Assembly: GCA_010672825.2 (NCBI GenBank)
Contig: JAAHFU020000002.1
Location: forward strand, 1,004,001 to 1,068,000
Length of the DNA stretch: 64,000 nucleotides
Direction: 5' to 3'
From: Leptolyngbya sp. SIO1E4
GTDB lineage: Bacteria; Cyanobacteriota; Cyanobacteriia; Phormidesmidales; Phormidesmidaceae
Shown: positions 37,435-46,949 of the stretch, piece by piece
Layout: every line of letters starts with the position of its first letter
How positions within the stretch are numbered: the first letter of the stretch is position 1
The notes under the pieces: model-generated
Database searches by the model: none
Told to the model about the DNA's origin: nothing
The model's input: the letters and a program-made list of their open reading frames with translations, nothing else
Program-made: the position numbers and the translations under genes

Positions 37435-39482
37435 AAGCCCTATGGACAGCTGTTGCCTTGGGAACCGGTCTGGGTGTTTGGGGGACAGCGGCGATCGCCC
37501 AATCCCCTACGGGGTTGAACATCGTCGTTAACAGTGCCCAAGACGGTGCGCCCAGGCCCGATGAAGGCTTGACCCTGCGGGAAGCAATCGCCCTTGCAAA
37601 CGGCACGCTCCTAATTGAGGCCCTTTCCCCGGCTGAGCAGGCCCAGGTAACGCCCGCTGACAATCATCGCATCACCTTTGATTTACCCCCAGAGGACACC
37701 ACCATCTACCTGACGGAGGTGCTGCCACCCCTAGAAGCCGCAGGGCTCGTTCTCGATGGCACCACCCAACCGGGTTATGGTGGCACCGTACCCGTGTTGC
37801 CTGAGATTCCGATCCCAGTGGTCAGTCTGACGCCAGCCCCGGATGCTGAGGTCTTCCGAGGCTTAACCGTTGCGGGGAATGGCATCACCGTGCGCGGGCT
37901 GAATCTGTATGGGTTTTGGTCGGCAGCGCGGTCAACCCTGACGACCCCCCCGGCAGATATTTTTATTGCCAGCGCCCCCCCGCCAGCGGATGCCAGCCCA
38001 GAGGCTCCCCCAGTGACCACTTTTGATCTGGAGGATCCCACGGTTGCGACACAACAGACGGTGATTGAGCAAAACTGGTTAGGCTTTATGCCCGATGGCT
38101 CTATCCCTGAACGACGGTCTGCCTTTGGCGTCTCCATTTTCAACGGGGTCAATGTTCGGGTGGCGAACAACTGGATTCAGCACCACGAAGGGAGTGGGGT
38201 GATTACCGGGTTTCGGGCGGAAGGGTTGCAGCTAGACGGTAACGCCATTATTGCCAATGGGGTGGCGGGGATGCCCGATGGGGTGCGTCTAGAAGGTGAG
38301 GTGTCAGGGGCCGAGATTACCAATAATCTCATTTGTGCCAACGATGGTAGCGGCGTTTTCCTCTTTAAGCCGGACGGCACCACCTTGATTCAAGGCAATG
38401 ATATCCGCTTCAACGGACGTCGGTTTGAGCGGGCCGCGGTGTACGTGATGGGGCGGGGACACCAGATCCTGGACAACGAGATTGCCCACCAGCCTGGCCC
38501 CGGTGTGGCTGTGGCGGCCTACCCCCTCAGCGATCGCAACCTCATTCGAGGGAACCGATTTACCCATCTGGATGGCCTCAGCATTGATTTGGTGGCCCAT
38601 CACAATGTCACGGTACAGGACTTTCAGCGGGCTGATGGGCCTAACCCGCCCCGCAACTCCCACCGTCGCCGCACGGATACTGCCAATGGAGCCATCAATG
38701 CACCGGAATTCGCGCAATATGCGTTTGGGCGAGATGCGGATACGGTACAGCTCACCGGTAAAGCTGACCCCGGTAGCGAAGTCGATCTCTATTTGGTGCA
38801 GTCAGATGAGGGGGTTTATCGCCCCCTGAACGAGCCCATCATGACGGCCACTGCCGATGACAACGGGGATTTTGAGTTTCTCTGGGATGCCAGAGAGGGG
38901 GCCATTGTCAGCGCGATCGCCTCTGATCCGCTGTATGGCACCTCAGAGCCTTCCCCGGTGGTCAGTGTCGCGGGGATAGACTCTGGAATGCCCCAACCTG
39001 GCCAAGTGCCCTATGACGCTAGCTGTTTTCGGCCAGAGCCTGTGGTCGAGGTGCCGCCGCCTGAACCGGCTCCCCCCCCGGCACCCATCCAGCTCCGCAT
39101 TCCTCGCAATATTCACTTTGCGCTGGATCGATCCAACATCAGTGCCGAAAGTGCCATCATCCTTGACCAGATTGCTGAAGCCATGCTGACTTATCCCTCA
39201 TTAATCGTTGAGTTGCATGGGCATACCGATCCTCGGGCCAGTGATGCCTATAACCAGGCACTGAGCGAACGGCGGGCTCTGGCAGCCCGTGATTACCTGC
39301 TGCGTCGAGGCATTGTTTCAGAACGGATGCGGATTGTGCCCTTTGGAGAAAGCCAGCGGCGCACCCAAGGGAGCACCCGCCTCGACTATGCCCGCGATCG
39401 CCGGGTGGAATTTATCTTTGAAGACACTCAAGGCCTCGAAATCATTTTCGAAGACGTTGAAACCGACCTGCAGCTTGAGTAA
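37431..39482 (+). CDS. Parallel beta-helix protein with C-terminal OmpA domain
   Basis: A 683-residue exported protein. The signal peptide ends at AIAQS (about residue 25). Residues 25-420 form a CSLREA/right-handed beta-helix domain, beginning with GLTLREAIALAN and carrying repeats such as NNWIQHHEGSGVITGF and NLIRGNRFTHLDG. A carbohydrate- or Ig-like segment follows (about 430-520), then a Pro-rich linker and an OmpA peptidoglycan-binding domain (about 560-670) with HGHTDPRASDAYNQALSERR, whose Asp and Arg contact the diaminopimelate peptide. The protein could link peptidoglycan to an exposed helix. It is coupled to the barrel gene by a 4-nt overlap. Confidence 0.82.
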   Translation: MKALWTAVALGTGLGVWGTAAIAQSPTGLNIVVNSAQDGAPRPDEGLTLREAIALANGTLLIEALSPAEQAQVTPADNHRITFDLPPEDTTIYLTEVLPPLEAAGLVLDGTTQPGYGGTVPVLPEIPIPVVSLTPAPDAEVFRGLTVAGNGITVRGLNLYGFWSAARSTLTTPPADIFIASAPPPADASPEAPPVTTFDLEDPTVATQQTVIEQNWLGFMPDGSIPERRSAFGVSIFNGVNVRVANNWIQHHEGSGVITGFRAEGLQLDGNAIIANGVAGMPDGVRLEGEVSGAEITNNLICANDGSGVFLFKPDGTTLIQGNDIRFNGRRFERAAVYVMGRGHQILDNEIAHQPGPGVAVAAYPLSDRNLIRGNRFTHLDGLSIDLVAHHNVTVQDFQRADGPNPPRNSHRRRTDTANGAINAPEFAQYAFGRDADTVQLTGKADPGSEVDLYLVQSDEGVYRPLNEPIMTATADDNGDFEFLWDAREGAIVSAIASDPLYGTSEPSPVVSVAGIDSGMPQPGQVPYDASCFRPEPVVEVPPPEPAPPPAPIQLRIPRNIHFALDRSNISAESAIILDQIAEAMLTYPSLIVELHGHTDPRASDAYNQALSERRALAARDYLLRRGIVSERMRIVPFGESQRRTQGSTRLDYARDRRVEFIFEDTQGLEIIFEDVETDLQLE

Positions 39483-39581
39483 TGGGGCACGCTGTCCCTT
39501 GCTGATCTGCTGACTGGATTGCTGATTTGTTGTCTGCTCCACCAACTTGAGTATGCCTGCTTGTGAACAAGGCCCAATGCC

Positions 39582-42056
39582 ATGAAAAACCGTCTTTTGA
39601 ATCGATTGTGGACCCGTCTCTACCAGGTTTTAGGTGGTTCAGGGTTAGCCCTCACAACAGCCTGCCTGGTGCCTTCGGCTGCCTCTGCCGCGACGCTCAT
39701 CTGGAACCCTGGCCCCAATAACTGGCTCGCTGGAAACGAACCTACATTTAACGGGGCTATCAATTTCTTTACGGTTGAGCAGGTATTTCCAGAGAACGGC
39801 ACCTTAAATGGTGTCCGCATTAGAATCCGCTTGACCCCCCTGGCGAATGACGCTGCTGTGACAAATGCCCCTGGTATTTTGTCTTCCACCAATGCCCCGG
39901 CTGGAGAAGATCGCTTCAACACCTTAAGCGACATGGCAGGAGCCAGTGGGGGAGCCAACCCACAATCCTCGCTGAGTGTCGGTTGGGCAGGGACAGACAC
40001 CGATAACGTGGTCAGGATTGACTTCATTTATGAGGACTTAAATGGCAATCCTATCGCGGTAGAGAATGCGGCCTTTGCCATTATTGACGTTGATACAGAT
40101 GCCACGAACCAGTGGCAAGACCAGGTCACTGTTTTGGGGTATAACCAAGCTACCCCGGTGTTGCCAGGTACGTTACCGGTAGGGTCAGTCGGGGTGACGC
40201 TCAGTGAAGTCCCTCCGCCATTGATTACGACCTTGGCAGGTCCTAACGCGCCTGCCTATACCATTACAGGCAATACCGTTACTGGTAACCCCAATGCTGC
40301 CGCGCCGAATGCAGGGCCTGACGGGAATGTCTTTGCCACATACGCTGGGGCGATTACGCAGGCCCGGTTTGATTATGGCTATGGGCCAGTATCTGCAGGG
40401 CCGAATCCTCACGGTATTGGGTTCTTTAACTTCGCCTTTAGCCCGGTTCTGATTGGCACGGCTAAGGAAGCCACCAATGTGGTGAATAATCCTGATGGCA
40501 CCGCCACGATTACATACCGAGTCCTGGTCGAAAACTTTGGGGAAGTGGATCTCCAAGGTGTCCAGGCGACTGAAGATTTAAGGCCAACTTTTGCCAATGC
40601 CCAGGACTTTACGGTGACGGATATTCGTCTGGTAGGGACGACGGGAACCGGGGCTCCAGCCCCTAACATCAACCCAGGGTTTGATGGAGAAACCGATTTT
40701 AATCTCTTAGATGGAGCGGGGACGCTATCGGCTCGGGTGGTTGACAATACAGATAACTCCATTACCACCCCAGGGGGCACCGTCACGGTGGAATTTGACG
40801 TGACCCTGACCCCTGGCGCTGGCCCCACTGGGTTAGGCCCGTTTGAGAACCAGGTAACCGCCACGGGGACTAGCCCCAGCGGCACAGTGGTGACCGATGA
40901 GTCTACCGATGGTGCCAACCCTGATGCGAATGGCGATGGCAGCCCGGCTGATAATGAGCCGACTGTGGTTAACCTCAGCCTCGTCCCTGCGATTGGGGCG
41001 GCTAAAGCTGTTGCAACTCCGGTTAACAACGGGGATGGCACATTCACTCTGACCTACACAGTGGTGGCTGAAAACGTCGGGGGAATTGCCGTGACTAACG
41101 TGCGTCTTACGGAAGATCTTGACGCGACTTTTGCCGAAGCCGAGAGCTTTGAAGTGGTGAATGGCAGCATTACGCTGGTGGATGCCCCGGCTGGTTCTGG
41201 CATTGATGTCAATCCAAACTTCACGGGTACCGGTGGCGACACCGAACTGCTCAACGGCACCGGTACCTTGGCCCCCACTGAACGGTTGACCGTTTCCTTT
41301 GCGGTGATTGTTGACCCCGATGAGACGGATCCGGTGAATGGGGCTGGCCCGTTTCTGAACCAAGTTACTGTTACGGCTACGGGGCCCAATGGAGAGGTCA
41401 CGGATGAGTCTGATGATGGCAGCGAGGTAGATGCGGATGGCGATGGCAACCCCAATGAGCCTGGGGAAAATGACCCCACTGGCGTCACCTTAAATGCCCA
41501 GCTAGATCTCAGGGTCATCAAACGCATTTCCGGCGTCTTCCGCAATGGGGCAGCCTTAAACGTGCTGGGCATTGATGGGTTTAATGATCAGCCCAACACC
41601 GATGACGACAATGGGCTGAATAATGCCTTTGGGGCTGTTTCTGATCCGGCTGGGCTGTTTCTGCTGCCGACGGGGTTTGAGCTTGAGCCTGGCGATCAGG
41701 TTGAGTACACCATCTACTTGTGGAATAACGGCAATCTTACGGCCAATAATGCCTTTCTCTGTGATGAGCTGCAGCCGCCGAGCGTGTTGGATAGTAACAC
41801 CTTTGCGCTGCAGGCGGTGGGGCCGTTTACCGGGAGCCCAACCTTTACAGATCCAGTGGGGACGCTGATTCAGGCCCGGAACCCCTTAGAACCCATCGAT
41901 GGGGTGGCTGATCCTTTAGAGTCAGGCTGTAGTTCAAACGTCTTTCCGAGTGGGCCTCCAGGGCCTGCAGATGCTGGGGGAGGGGTTGTAGCTGGGCCAT
42001 TTACAGTGCCTGCCAACCAGTATGGTGCTATTCGTTTTCGGGTGACTGTTCCATGA
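39582..42056 (+). CDS. Exported protein with DUF11 repeats
   Basis: An 824-residue secreted protein. The signal peptide has an unusually long basic N-region (MKNRLLNRLWTRLYQVLGG) and ends at ASAAT (about 36). A unique N-terminal beta domain (about 37-270) is followed by two similar DUF11 repeats (about 285-465 and 470-640), each ending in an acidic Ca2+-type segment (DADGDGNPNEPGEND), and a third, more divergent one to the end. There is no wall, lipid or PEP-CTERM anchor. It follows the OmpA-domain gene by 99 bp and probably belongs to the same surface complex. Repeat copy C begins 3 bp after the stop. Confidence 0.8.
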   Translation: MKNRLLNRLWTRLYQVLGGSGLALTTACLVPSAASAATLIWNPGPNNWLAGNEPTFNGAINFFTVEQVFPENGTLNGVRIRIRLTPLANDAAVTNAPGILSSTNAPAGEDRFNTLSDMAGASGGANPQSSLSVGWAGTDTDNVVRIDFIYEDLNGNPIAVENAAFAIIDVDTDATNQWQDQVTVLGYNQATPVLPGTLPVGSVGVTLSEVPPPLITTLAGPNAPAYTITGNTVTGNPNAAAPNAGPDGNVFATYAGAITQARFDYGYGPVSAGPNPHGIGFFNFAFSPVLIGTAKEATNVVNNPDGTATITYRVLVENFGEVDLQGVQATEDLRPTFANAQDFTVTDIRLVGTTGTGAPAPNINPGFDGETDFNLLDGAGTLSARVVDNTDNSITTPGGTVTVEFDVTLTPGAGPTGLGPFENQVTATGTSPSGTVVTDESTDGANPDANGDGSPADNEPTVVNLSLVPAIGAAKAVATPVNNGDGTFTLTYTVVAENVGGIAVTNVRLTEDLDATFAEAESFEVVNGSITLVDAPAGSGIDVNPNFTGTGGDTELLNGTGTLAPTERLTVSFAVIVDPDETDPVNGAGPFLNQVTVTATGPNGEVTDESDDGSEVDADGDGNPNEPGENDPTGVTLNAQLDLRVIKRISGVFRNGAALNVLGIDGFNDQPNTDDDNGLNNAFGAVSDPAGLFLLPTGFELEPGDQVEYTIYLWNNGNLTANNAFLCDELQPPSVLDSNTFALQAVGPFTGSPTFTDPVGTLIQARNPLEPIDGVADPLESGCSSNVFPSGPPGPADAGGGVVAGPFTVPANQYGAIRFRVTVP

Positions 42057-42058
42057 CC

Positions 42059-42154
42059 TATCACCTTGTTCAGTTGAGTCCAGTGCATCTGGGGCAAGGC
42101 AGGGATTAGGGTTTCGGGTCTGGGGTATGCTTTATCCGAATGCAATCGGCTGTA
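42059..42154 (+). repeat. 96-bp dispersed repeat, copy C
   Basis: Exactly 96 bp, collinear with copy A, more diverged at the ends (TATCAC and GCTGTA). It begins 3 bp after the stop codon of the DUF11-repeat gene and lies between that gene and a convergent hydrolase gene. Confidence 0.75.
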
Positions 42155-42216
42155 GCTCAGAGCAGGCCTTATGGGCCTGCTCTGGCTGGTATTATGGCCC
42201 TTTTAGAGTTGCTGTT

Positions 42217-43110
42217 TTAGAGCTGTTGTAACCACTCTGTTACTAAGGCATTGACGACCTCAGGGCGCTCATCATGGGGACAGTGTCCCGTTTCAGGGAT
42301 GGTGTGGAAGGTTACTGCAGGCTGGGCCGCCGGGGTTTCACTCAGGGTGCGATATACCTGTGCACCTTGGATGGGCGTCCAGGGGTCATTTTCGCCCCAT
42401 AGCACCAGCAACGGCTGCTGAATTTTGGGTAGCAGCTCGGTGGGTTTTGGCCCAGGAGGGGCCGTCACGATGGAGGCAAACACTTTTTGAGCCCCTGGGT
42501 CACAAGCTGGACGGTAGAGCATCTCTACCAGTTCATCCGTAATGGCTGCTCGGTCATGATAGACCTGTTGCAGGGAGCTGCGAATTCGAAATTTACGCCG
42601 GACTTCGTTAAAGATGAGAGGCCCCACCAGGTTAGAACTGACCAGCTTAGTGAAGGTTCCCAGAATGACGCGCAACGGCAGATTGAGTTCTTCTGGACGA
42701 TGGTTCAGGCCCCCGGCGCAGTTCAGCAGCACGCCTGCACATGCCATCTCCGGTGAATTAGCGAGCATCATCAGGGTGATGAGCCCCCCAATCGAGTTGC
42801 CGACGAATACAGCGGGTTGCCCAATGTGCGATCGCCAATAGTCTTGCAGTAGCGACTCCCACACCTCAACGGAGTAAGGTAACGCGGGTTTATCAGAGTC
42901 TCCAAACCCCAATAAATCTAGGGCGTGAACCTGATAGCCAGCCTCGGCCAACATCGGGATATTTTTGCGCCAGTGGCCAAGAGAGGCCCCAAATCCGTGA
43001 ATCAAAACAAGGGGTAGCCCAGTGCCCTGCACTGTGTAGTAAATGCGATGCCCTTGCCAAGTCCAGGCATGTTTTTCAAGGAAACTGGATTGAGTCAGTT
43101 GAGCGGTCAT
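42217..43110 (-). CDS. Alpha/beta-fold hydrolase
   Basis: A 297-residue hydrolase from the ATG at 43110; a longer frame to 43179 adds unrelated residues. Motifs: oxyanion LIHGFGASLGHW, nucleophile elbow GNSIGG, acid in GENDPW and catalytic histidine in ETGHCPHDERPE. The family includes pheophytinase-like and haloperoxidase-like enzymes common in cyanobacteria, and the substrate cannot be told from sequence. It is a single gene, convergent with the DUF11-repeat gene. Confidence 0.85.
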   Translation of the reverse strand: MTAQLTQSSFLEKHAWTWQGHRIYYTVQGTGLPLVLIHGFGASLGHWRKNIPMLAEAGYQVHALDLLGFGDSDKPALPYSVEVWESLLQDYWRSHIGQPAVFVGNSIGGLITLMMLANSPEMACAGVLLNCAGGLNHRPEELNLPLRVILGTFTKLVSSNLVGPLIFNEVRRKFRIRSSLQQVYHDRAAITDELVEMLYRPACDPGAQKVFASIVTAPPGPKPTELLPKIQQPLLVLWGENDPWTPIQGAQVYRTLSETPAAQPAVTFHTIPETGHCPHDERPEVVNALVTEWLQQL

Positions 43111-43328
43111 AGATGAATTTCTGGGGGAAATAGAATCAGGATTAATTGCCTCGCGCAATATAAAATCCTCCTTCATCATAAAGCTGTTGAAGATTTGTTA
43201 CAGAATTCTCCGATCTTTCATTTTGATTGTCACGTGAATCCTTGCCCCCAAGGGTGGTCGTTAATCCCCACGCAGCAACGGATTCCGTGGGGGCAGCAGG
43301 GACCGCAAATTTTGTCGGGATGGGCAAA

Positions 43329-43364
43329 TAATATCGGGTCAGCAAATTTGCTGACCCGATATTA
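43329..43364 (-). terminator. Perfect 36-bp palindrome, probable terminator
   Basis: Arms of 18 bp (43329-43346 and 43347-43364) are fully complementary. It starts 42 bp beyond the stop codon of the minus-strand gene ending at 43406 and is followed on that strand by a short T-rich stretch, so a terminator for that gene is most likely. The remainder of the 43111-43405 gap shows nothing else. Confidence 0.6.
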
Positions 43365-43405
43365 CGGTACCTCTGACTAAAGGAATTGGGCGATTACCAC
43401 CCGCC

Positions 43406-44899
43406 TCACAAAGTCTTGGCCTGATTCTGCAGCCCCAAGCGACTCTGCAAAATGGGATATAGCCCTCGAGACAGGTGCCGTCGCCGCGCTGGAGTCTCGT
43501 CTTGGGGCCAGGGTGGCAGCACTACATCAGGCGGATAGAGCGGTCGTAGAACCTCCCACAATTCACGCTTGGAGAGGACTTTACCTGGGCAAAAGTAGTC
43601 ACGGGGGGTTGTGGTCATCACGTCCAGCGCGATCGCCTGTTGAATGGCTGTAAAGGCCCAATGATTGGGGGAAACATCCTGAATTGCTGGGTCAGAAGTT
43701 GCGGCTGGGTCTCGATTCTGTGGCAAGCGTATGAGTGCAGAGGCCACCACAGATCGAGTGACAGGGGTTTCGGGGCGAAACCTGAGATCTCGCTGCCGCA
43801 TGGTGCGCACTACATCTGCGATCGCTCCCATTTGGATGGCTTCAAAATCCGGGTCTTCTAACCCCACATCGTCAAATGCAAACAGCGGTATCCCTCGCTG
43901 CACCAATTGCTGTTGAAGCTGCCATCGCCAATGGGGTTGAGTCATCAATTTTTGCAAGGCGTGATTGACCCCTACGATTCTGGCTGCTACATGCCCAACC
44001 GCCTCGCCCAACGTCCATCGCACTAAAGGTTGCTGAAAAAGTGGGCGTAATGCAGGCTCACAGCCGGGTTGGCTAACGCACAAAAATCCCTCTGTATTCT
44101 GGGGAATTAAGGCTCGCAAAGGGATTGAAACGGGGCGCGATCGCGCCCGACCAGAGGGTGACTGCGCCAGGGTAAGGGCAATGGCATCCTCAAAAAAAGT
44201 ACCCCGCGCAGATCCTGATTGGGCCGAAGCTAAGTGTTCGGCTTTCAGCGTAAATTCTGTTTGGGGAAAGTTTCCAGGGGAGTCTGTCAGCAACTGTTGC
44301 AGCGTGGCGTCACGGGTGGCATCTAGGGTGAGTTTGGCATGAACCTGAAAGCCCTGCCCTGTACCCCGGTCTCGGAATACCACCTGATATACCCGCCGCT
44401 GTCCGTGAGTTTCGGCATAGAGCACCCGCACCGGCTCCCCTTGGGGAATAAACATGAGCTGGCGGCTACTCAGGTAAGGGGCGATCGCCTGCTGCAGCTG
44501 CACCCCTTTAGAGACTCGCTGAGAGCGCTCGGAGTCAGCCGCTGCATCCTTGGAGGAAGGCTTGGGTAACAGTGGCTGGGCTTGCCAGTTTGCCCAAAAT
44601 CGTTGTTGACTCCGGGATAAGATAACAGCGGTTTCCCAAGGAGAAACGGAGCGTCCGAGCCGCCAACTAAACCGCGATCGCAGAGCTGTTAAGGTTAACG
44701 GCTGTTCCTGATTCAAATAGTCTGTAATATCGAGCTTGCCTGGCTGTACCCAACAAACCTGCCCGCCTGCCTGCAAAATGGCGAGCGTCGCTGTGTAGGC
44801 CGCCACCGTATTCCCCACCACCAAACTTTTGCAAAACAGGGTTTCGTGATCGGCTGGTCGGAACGAATTGGAGCTAATAAGAGAAAGGCGATTAGCCAC
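43406..44899 (-). CDS. FAD-oxidoreductase-like protein fused to an SLH domain
   Basis: A 497-residue protein. The N-terminal region (about 22-320) has the outline of an FAD-dependent oxidoreductase (SLVVGNTVAAYTATLAILQAGG, LTLDATRDATLQQLL), but the dinucleotide-binding GxGxxG is replaced by GNTVAA, so FAD binding is doubtful. The C-terminal 110 residues include an SLH-like unit with SPNHWAFTAIQQAIALDVM. SLH domains bind cell-wall polymers, yet no signal peptide is visible, an unexplained contrast. Function unknown. A perfect palindrome follows the stop. Confidence 0.65.
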   Translation of the reverse strand: MANRLSLISSNSFRPADHETLFCKSLVVGNTVAAYTATLAILQAGGQVCWVQPGKLDITDYLNQEQPLTLTALRSRFSWRLGRSVSPWETAVILSRSQQRFWANWQAQPLLPKPSSKDAAADSERSQRVSKGVQLQQAIAPYLSSRQLMFIPQGEPVRVLYAETHGQRRVYQVVFRDRGTGQGFQVHAKLTLDATRDATLQQLLTDSPGNFPQTEFTLKAEHLASAQSGSARGTFFEDAIALTLAQSPSGRARSRPVSIPLRALIPQNTEGFLCVSQPGCEPALRPLFQQPLVRWTLGEAVGHVAARIVGVNHALQKLMTQPHWRWQLQQQLVQRGIPLFAFDDVGLEDPDFEAIQMGAIADVVRTMRQRDLRFRPETPVTRSVVASALIRLPQNRDPAATSDPAIQDVSPNHWAFTAIQQAIALDVMTTTPRDYFCPGKVLSKRELWEVLRPLYPPDVVLPPWPQDETPARRRHLSRGLYPILQSRLGLQNQAKTL

Positions 44900-45033
44900 A
44901 GTGGGAAACCGGCATAACAGTCTGCTGGAATAACCTTATCTCAAGGGGCGATCGCCCGGCATCACTAACCCCCAGAGTGTGAAAATTCTTTGGATGCTCA
45001 AGGGATTCTCTAATCTTTGACATAGAAGCCTGG

Positions 45034-46158
45034 CTAGTAAAGTTCATATTTCATTAACTGGCAGGGCAAGGTGCCGTTGTATACCGGAATGCGCTGGGAT
45101 GACTTTAACCCAATGGATTTTGCTAGTGCTTTGTTGCCGCTCAGCACAAAAGCTGTCCAGCCTTTAAAGCGCTGCTTGAAGACATCCCCCAATTGTTTGT
45201 AGAACGCACCTAAATCGGCATCCTTACCTAAGCGCTCACCGTAGGGTGGGTTACAGAGCACAATCCCGCTATCGGCCGGGGCTTCCACCGCTGCCAGATC
45301 CATTTCGGTAAAGGTGACTTGATCCGGTACCCGGCTATTGTGTGCGTTGGTGCAAGCCTGGCGAATCACCTCCCCATCGCGATCGCACCCCACAATCGGT
45401 ACCCCCAGGGCCTCCCGCTGGGTGGCTTGGGCTTGCTGACGCAGTGTTTGCCAGAGCGCCCCATCAAAATCGGGCCAGCTGACAAACCCAAAGCGATCGC
45501 GAAATAGGCCGGGGGCACGGTTAAGCCCTATTAATGCTGCCTCTAGCGGCAGCGTGCCAGAACCGCACAGGGGGTCACAAAACGCCTGGGTCGGCTGCCA
45601 TCCTGAGAGGTAAATCAAGGCCGCCGCGAGGGATTCTTTTAGGGGCGCTTTGCCTACGGCGGGGCGATACCCGCGACGATGGAGGCTACTGCCAGAGCTG
45701 TCCAGGCTGACAATGGCGCGATCTCGGTTGAGATGCACATTGACCTGCACGTTTGGATTTTGGGTATCGATGCTAGAGCGCTTGCCAACGCGATCACGCT
45801 GCTGATCTACAATCGCATTTTTGACTTGCAGAGCGGTGAAGTGGGTATGGTTGAGCTGCCGTGTCTTGCCAGTTGCGGTCACTGCCAGGGTATGGTCAGT
45901 GGTCAAGTAGGGTTGCCAGTCAAGGGCATACACCGCCGAATATAGGTCATTGGCATCTCGACAACGAAACGTCGCCACCTGCACCAAAATGCGGAAGGGC
46001 AGCCGCGCCCACAGATTGACCCGGTAAAGCAGTTCTCGGTCGCCCGTAAACGCTACCCCACAGAAGCCTGGCTGCACAGATAAGGCCCCGAGGGTGACTA
46101 ATTCTTGAGCAGCAATTTCCTCCAGCCCCCGTGCCACCGTTGCAAAGTACTGCCCCAT
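45034..46158 (-). CDS. THUMP-domain RNA guanine-N2 methyltransferase
   Basis: A 374-residue class I methyltransferase of the RlmL/YpsC group. The N-terminal ferredoxin-like and THUMP region (about 1-155) is followed by the SAM-binding core, with CDPLCGSGTLPLEAALIGL as motif I and the catalytic LCNPPYGERLG (NPPY) motif. These enzymes form m2G in 23S rRNA. It lacks the second methyltransferase half of E. coli RlmKL. Single gene. Confidence 0.9.
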   Translation of the reverse strand: MGQYFATVARGLEEIAAQELVTLGALSVQPGFCGVAFTGDRELLYRVNLWARLPFRILVQVATFRCRDANDLYSAVYALDWQPYLTTDHTLAVTATGKTRQLNHTHFTALQVKNAIVDQQRDRVGKRSSIDTQNPNVQVNVHLNRDRAIVSLDSSGSSLHRRGYRPAVGKAPLKESLAAALIYLSGWQPTQAFCDPLCGSGTLPLEAALIGLNRAPGLFRDRFGFVSWPDFDGALWQTLRQQAQATQREALGVPIVGCDRDGEVIRQACTNAHNSRVPDQVTFTEMDLAAVEAPADSGIVLCNPPYGERLGKDADLGAFYKQLGDVFKQRFKGWTAFVLSGNKALAKSIGLKSSQRIPVYNGTLPCQLMKYELY

Positions 46159-46274
46159 AGCCCTGTCGAATTCAATCCATTACTGTATATCACGGAGTCT
46201 GGGTTGCTAAAGGCCGATCGCTAATAGATCTTGTTAAGCTGAGGGCAAGCATAATTCAGTGTGAGGACAGTCTG

Positions 46275-46598
46275 ATGATGCGCTTTCTTTTGGTCACTCT
46301 ACTGGCTACCGTATCGGTTAGCAGTCTGGCAGGGTTTGTGTTGGCAGACAATGAGCCCTCTATAGAGGATACTTACCCGGTGGTAGCCCAGCTGCAATTG
46401 CGCGATCGCACTGTTACCATCACTTCAGCGCCAGCTGGTTATCAGTACACCATTGCGGATGAGTCAGGAGCTGTCTTAAGTGCTGAGTTGACGGAAGATC
46501 AGCTTGCTGAACAGTATCCTGAGCTGGTGGATATGCTACGCCCCGCTGTTGCCGGTGAGGGCTCAGGGCTGATGATGCTGGCTCCGATCAAGAACTAG
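46275..46598 (+). CDS. Small exported hypothetical protein
   Basis: A 107-residue protein with a classic signal peptide (MMRFLLVTLLATVSVSSLAGFVLA, cleavage about residue 24). The mature part is small, acidic and beta-rich, with no known motif. A GAGG ribosome-binding site lies 9-12 nt upstream of the double ATG. It diverges from the methyltransferase gene. The family is not recognised. Confidence 0.6.
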   Translation: MMRFLLVTLLATVSVSSLAGFVLADNEPSIEDTYPVVAQLQLRDRTVTITSAPAGYQYTIADESGAVLSAELTEDQLAEQYPELVDMLRPAVAGEGSGLMMLAPIKN

Positions 46599-46949
46599 AC
46601 AGCTTACTTGCTAGATGACGCTATCTCAGTCCCGCGATCGCTCAGCAGGGTTTCGATAGTGAAATCTACATCCAAGCGATATCAGGGCGATCGCCTTCAA
46701 ACAGGGCAAATGGCTGCAGCCGTTTGTCCTGTTTGAGCGCTTCATGAGAATGAAAAGCAAAACGTGCTCAGGAGAGCATGCTAGAAAAATGGTGCGAGTT
46801 TAGAGGGTAGATTTTTTAACAGTTTTGATCCACAAAGTTCACCTCTTAATTCAGGAGAGAATCTGGGTGGGGACACGGGTAGGTGTAGTGTAGGATGCGG
46901 CATACCTCTGAATAGTTGCTCTTTACACTGCAGTTATCTATTCATGTGG
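46599..46949. other. Intergenic region, nothing recognised
   Basis: A 351-bp gap between convergent genes with two HIP1 sites (around 46636 and 46689). I see no repeat, hairpin or coding potential. Confidence 0.4.

Noticed and set aside
37431-39482. Frameshift between the barrel and OmpA-domain genes
   Set aside because: The 4-nt ATGA overlap is clean, the second protein has its own signal peptide, and both frames are intact.
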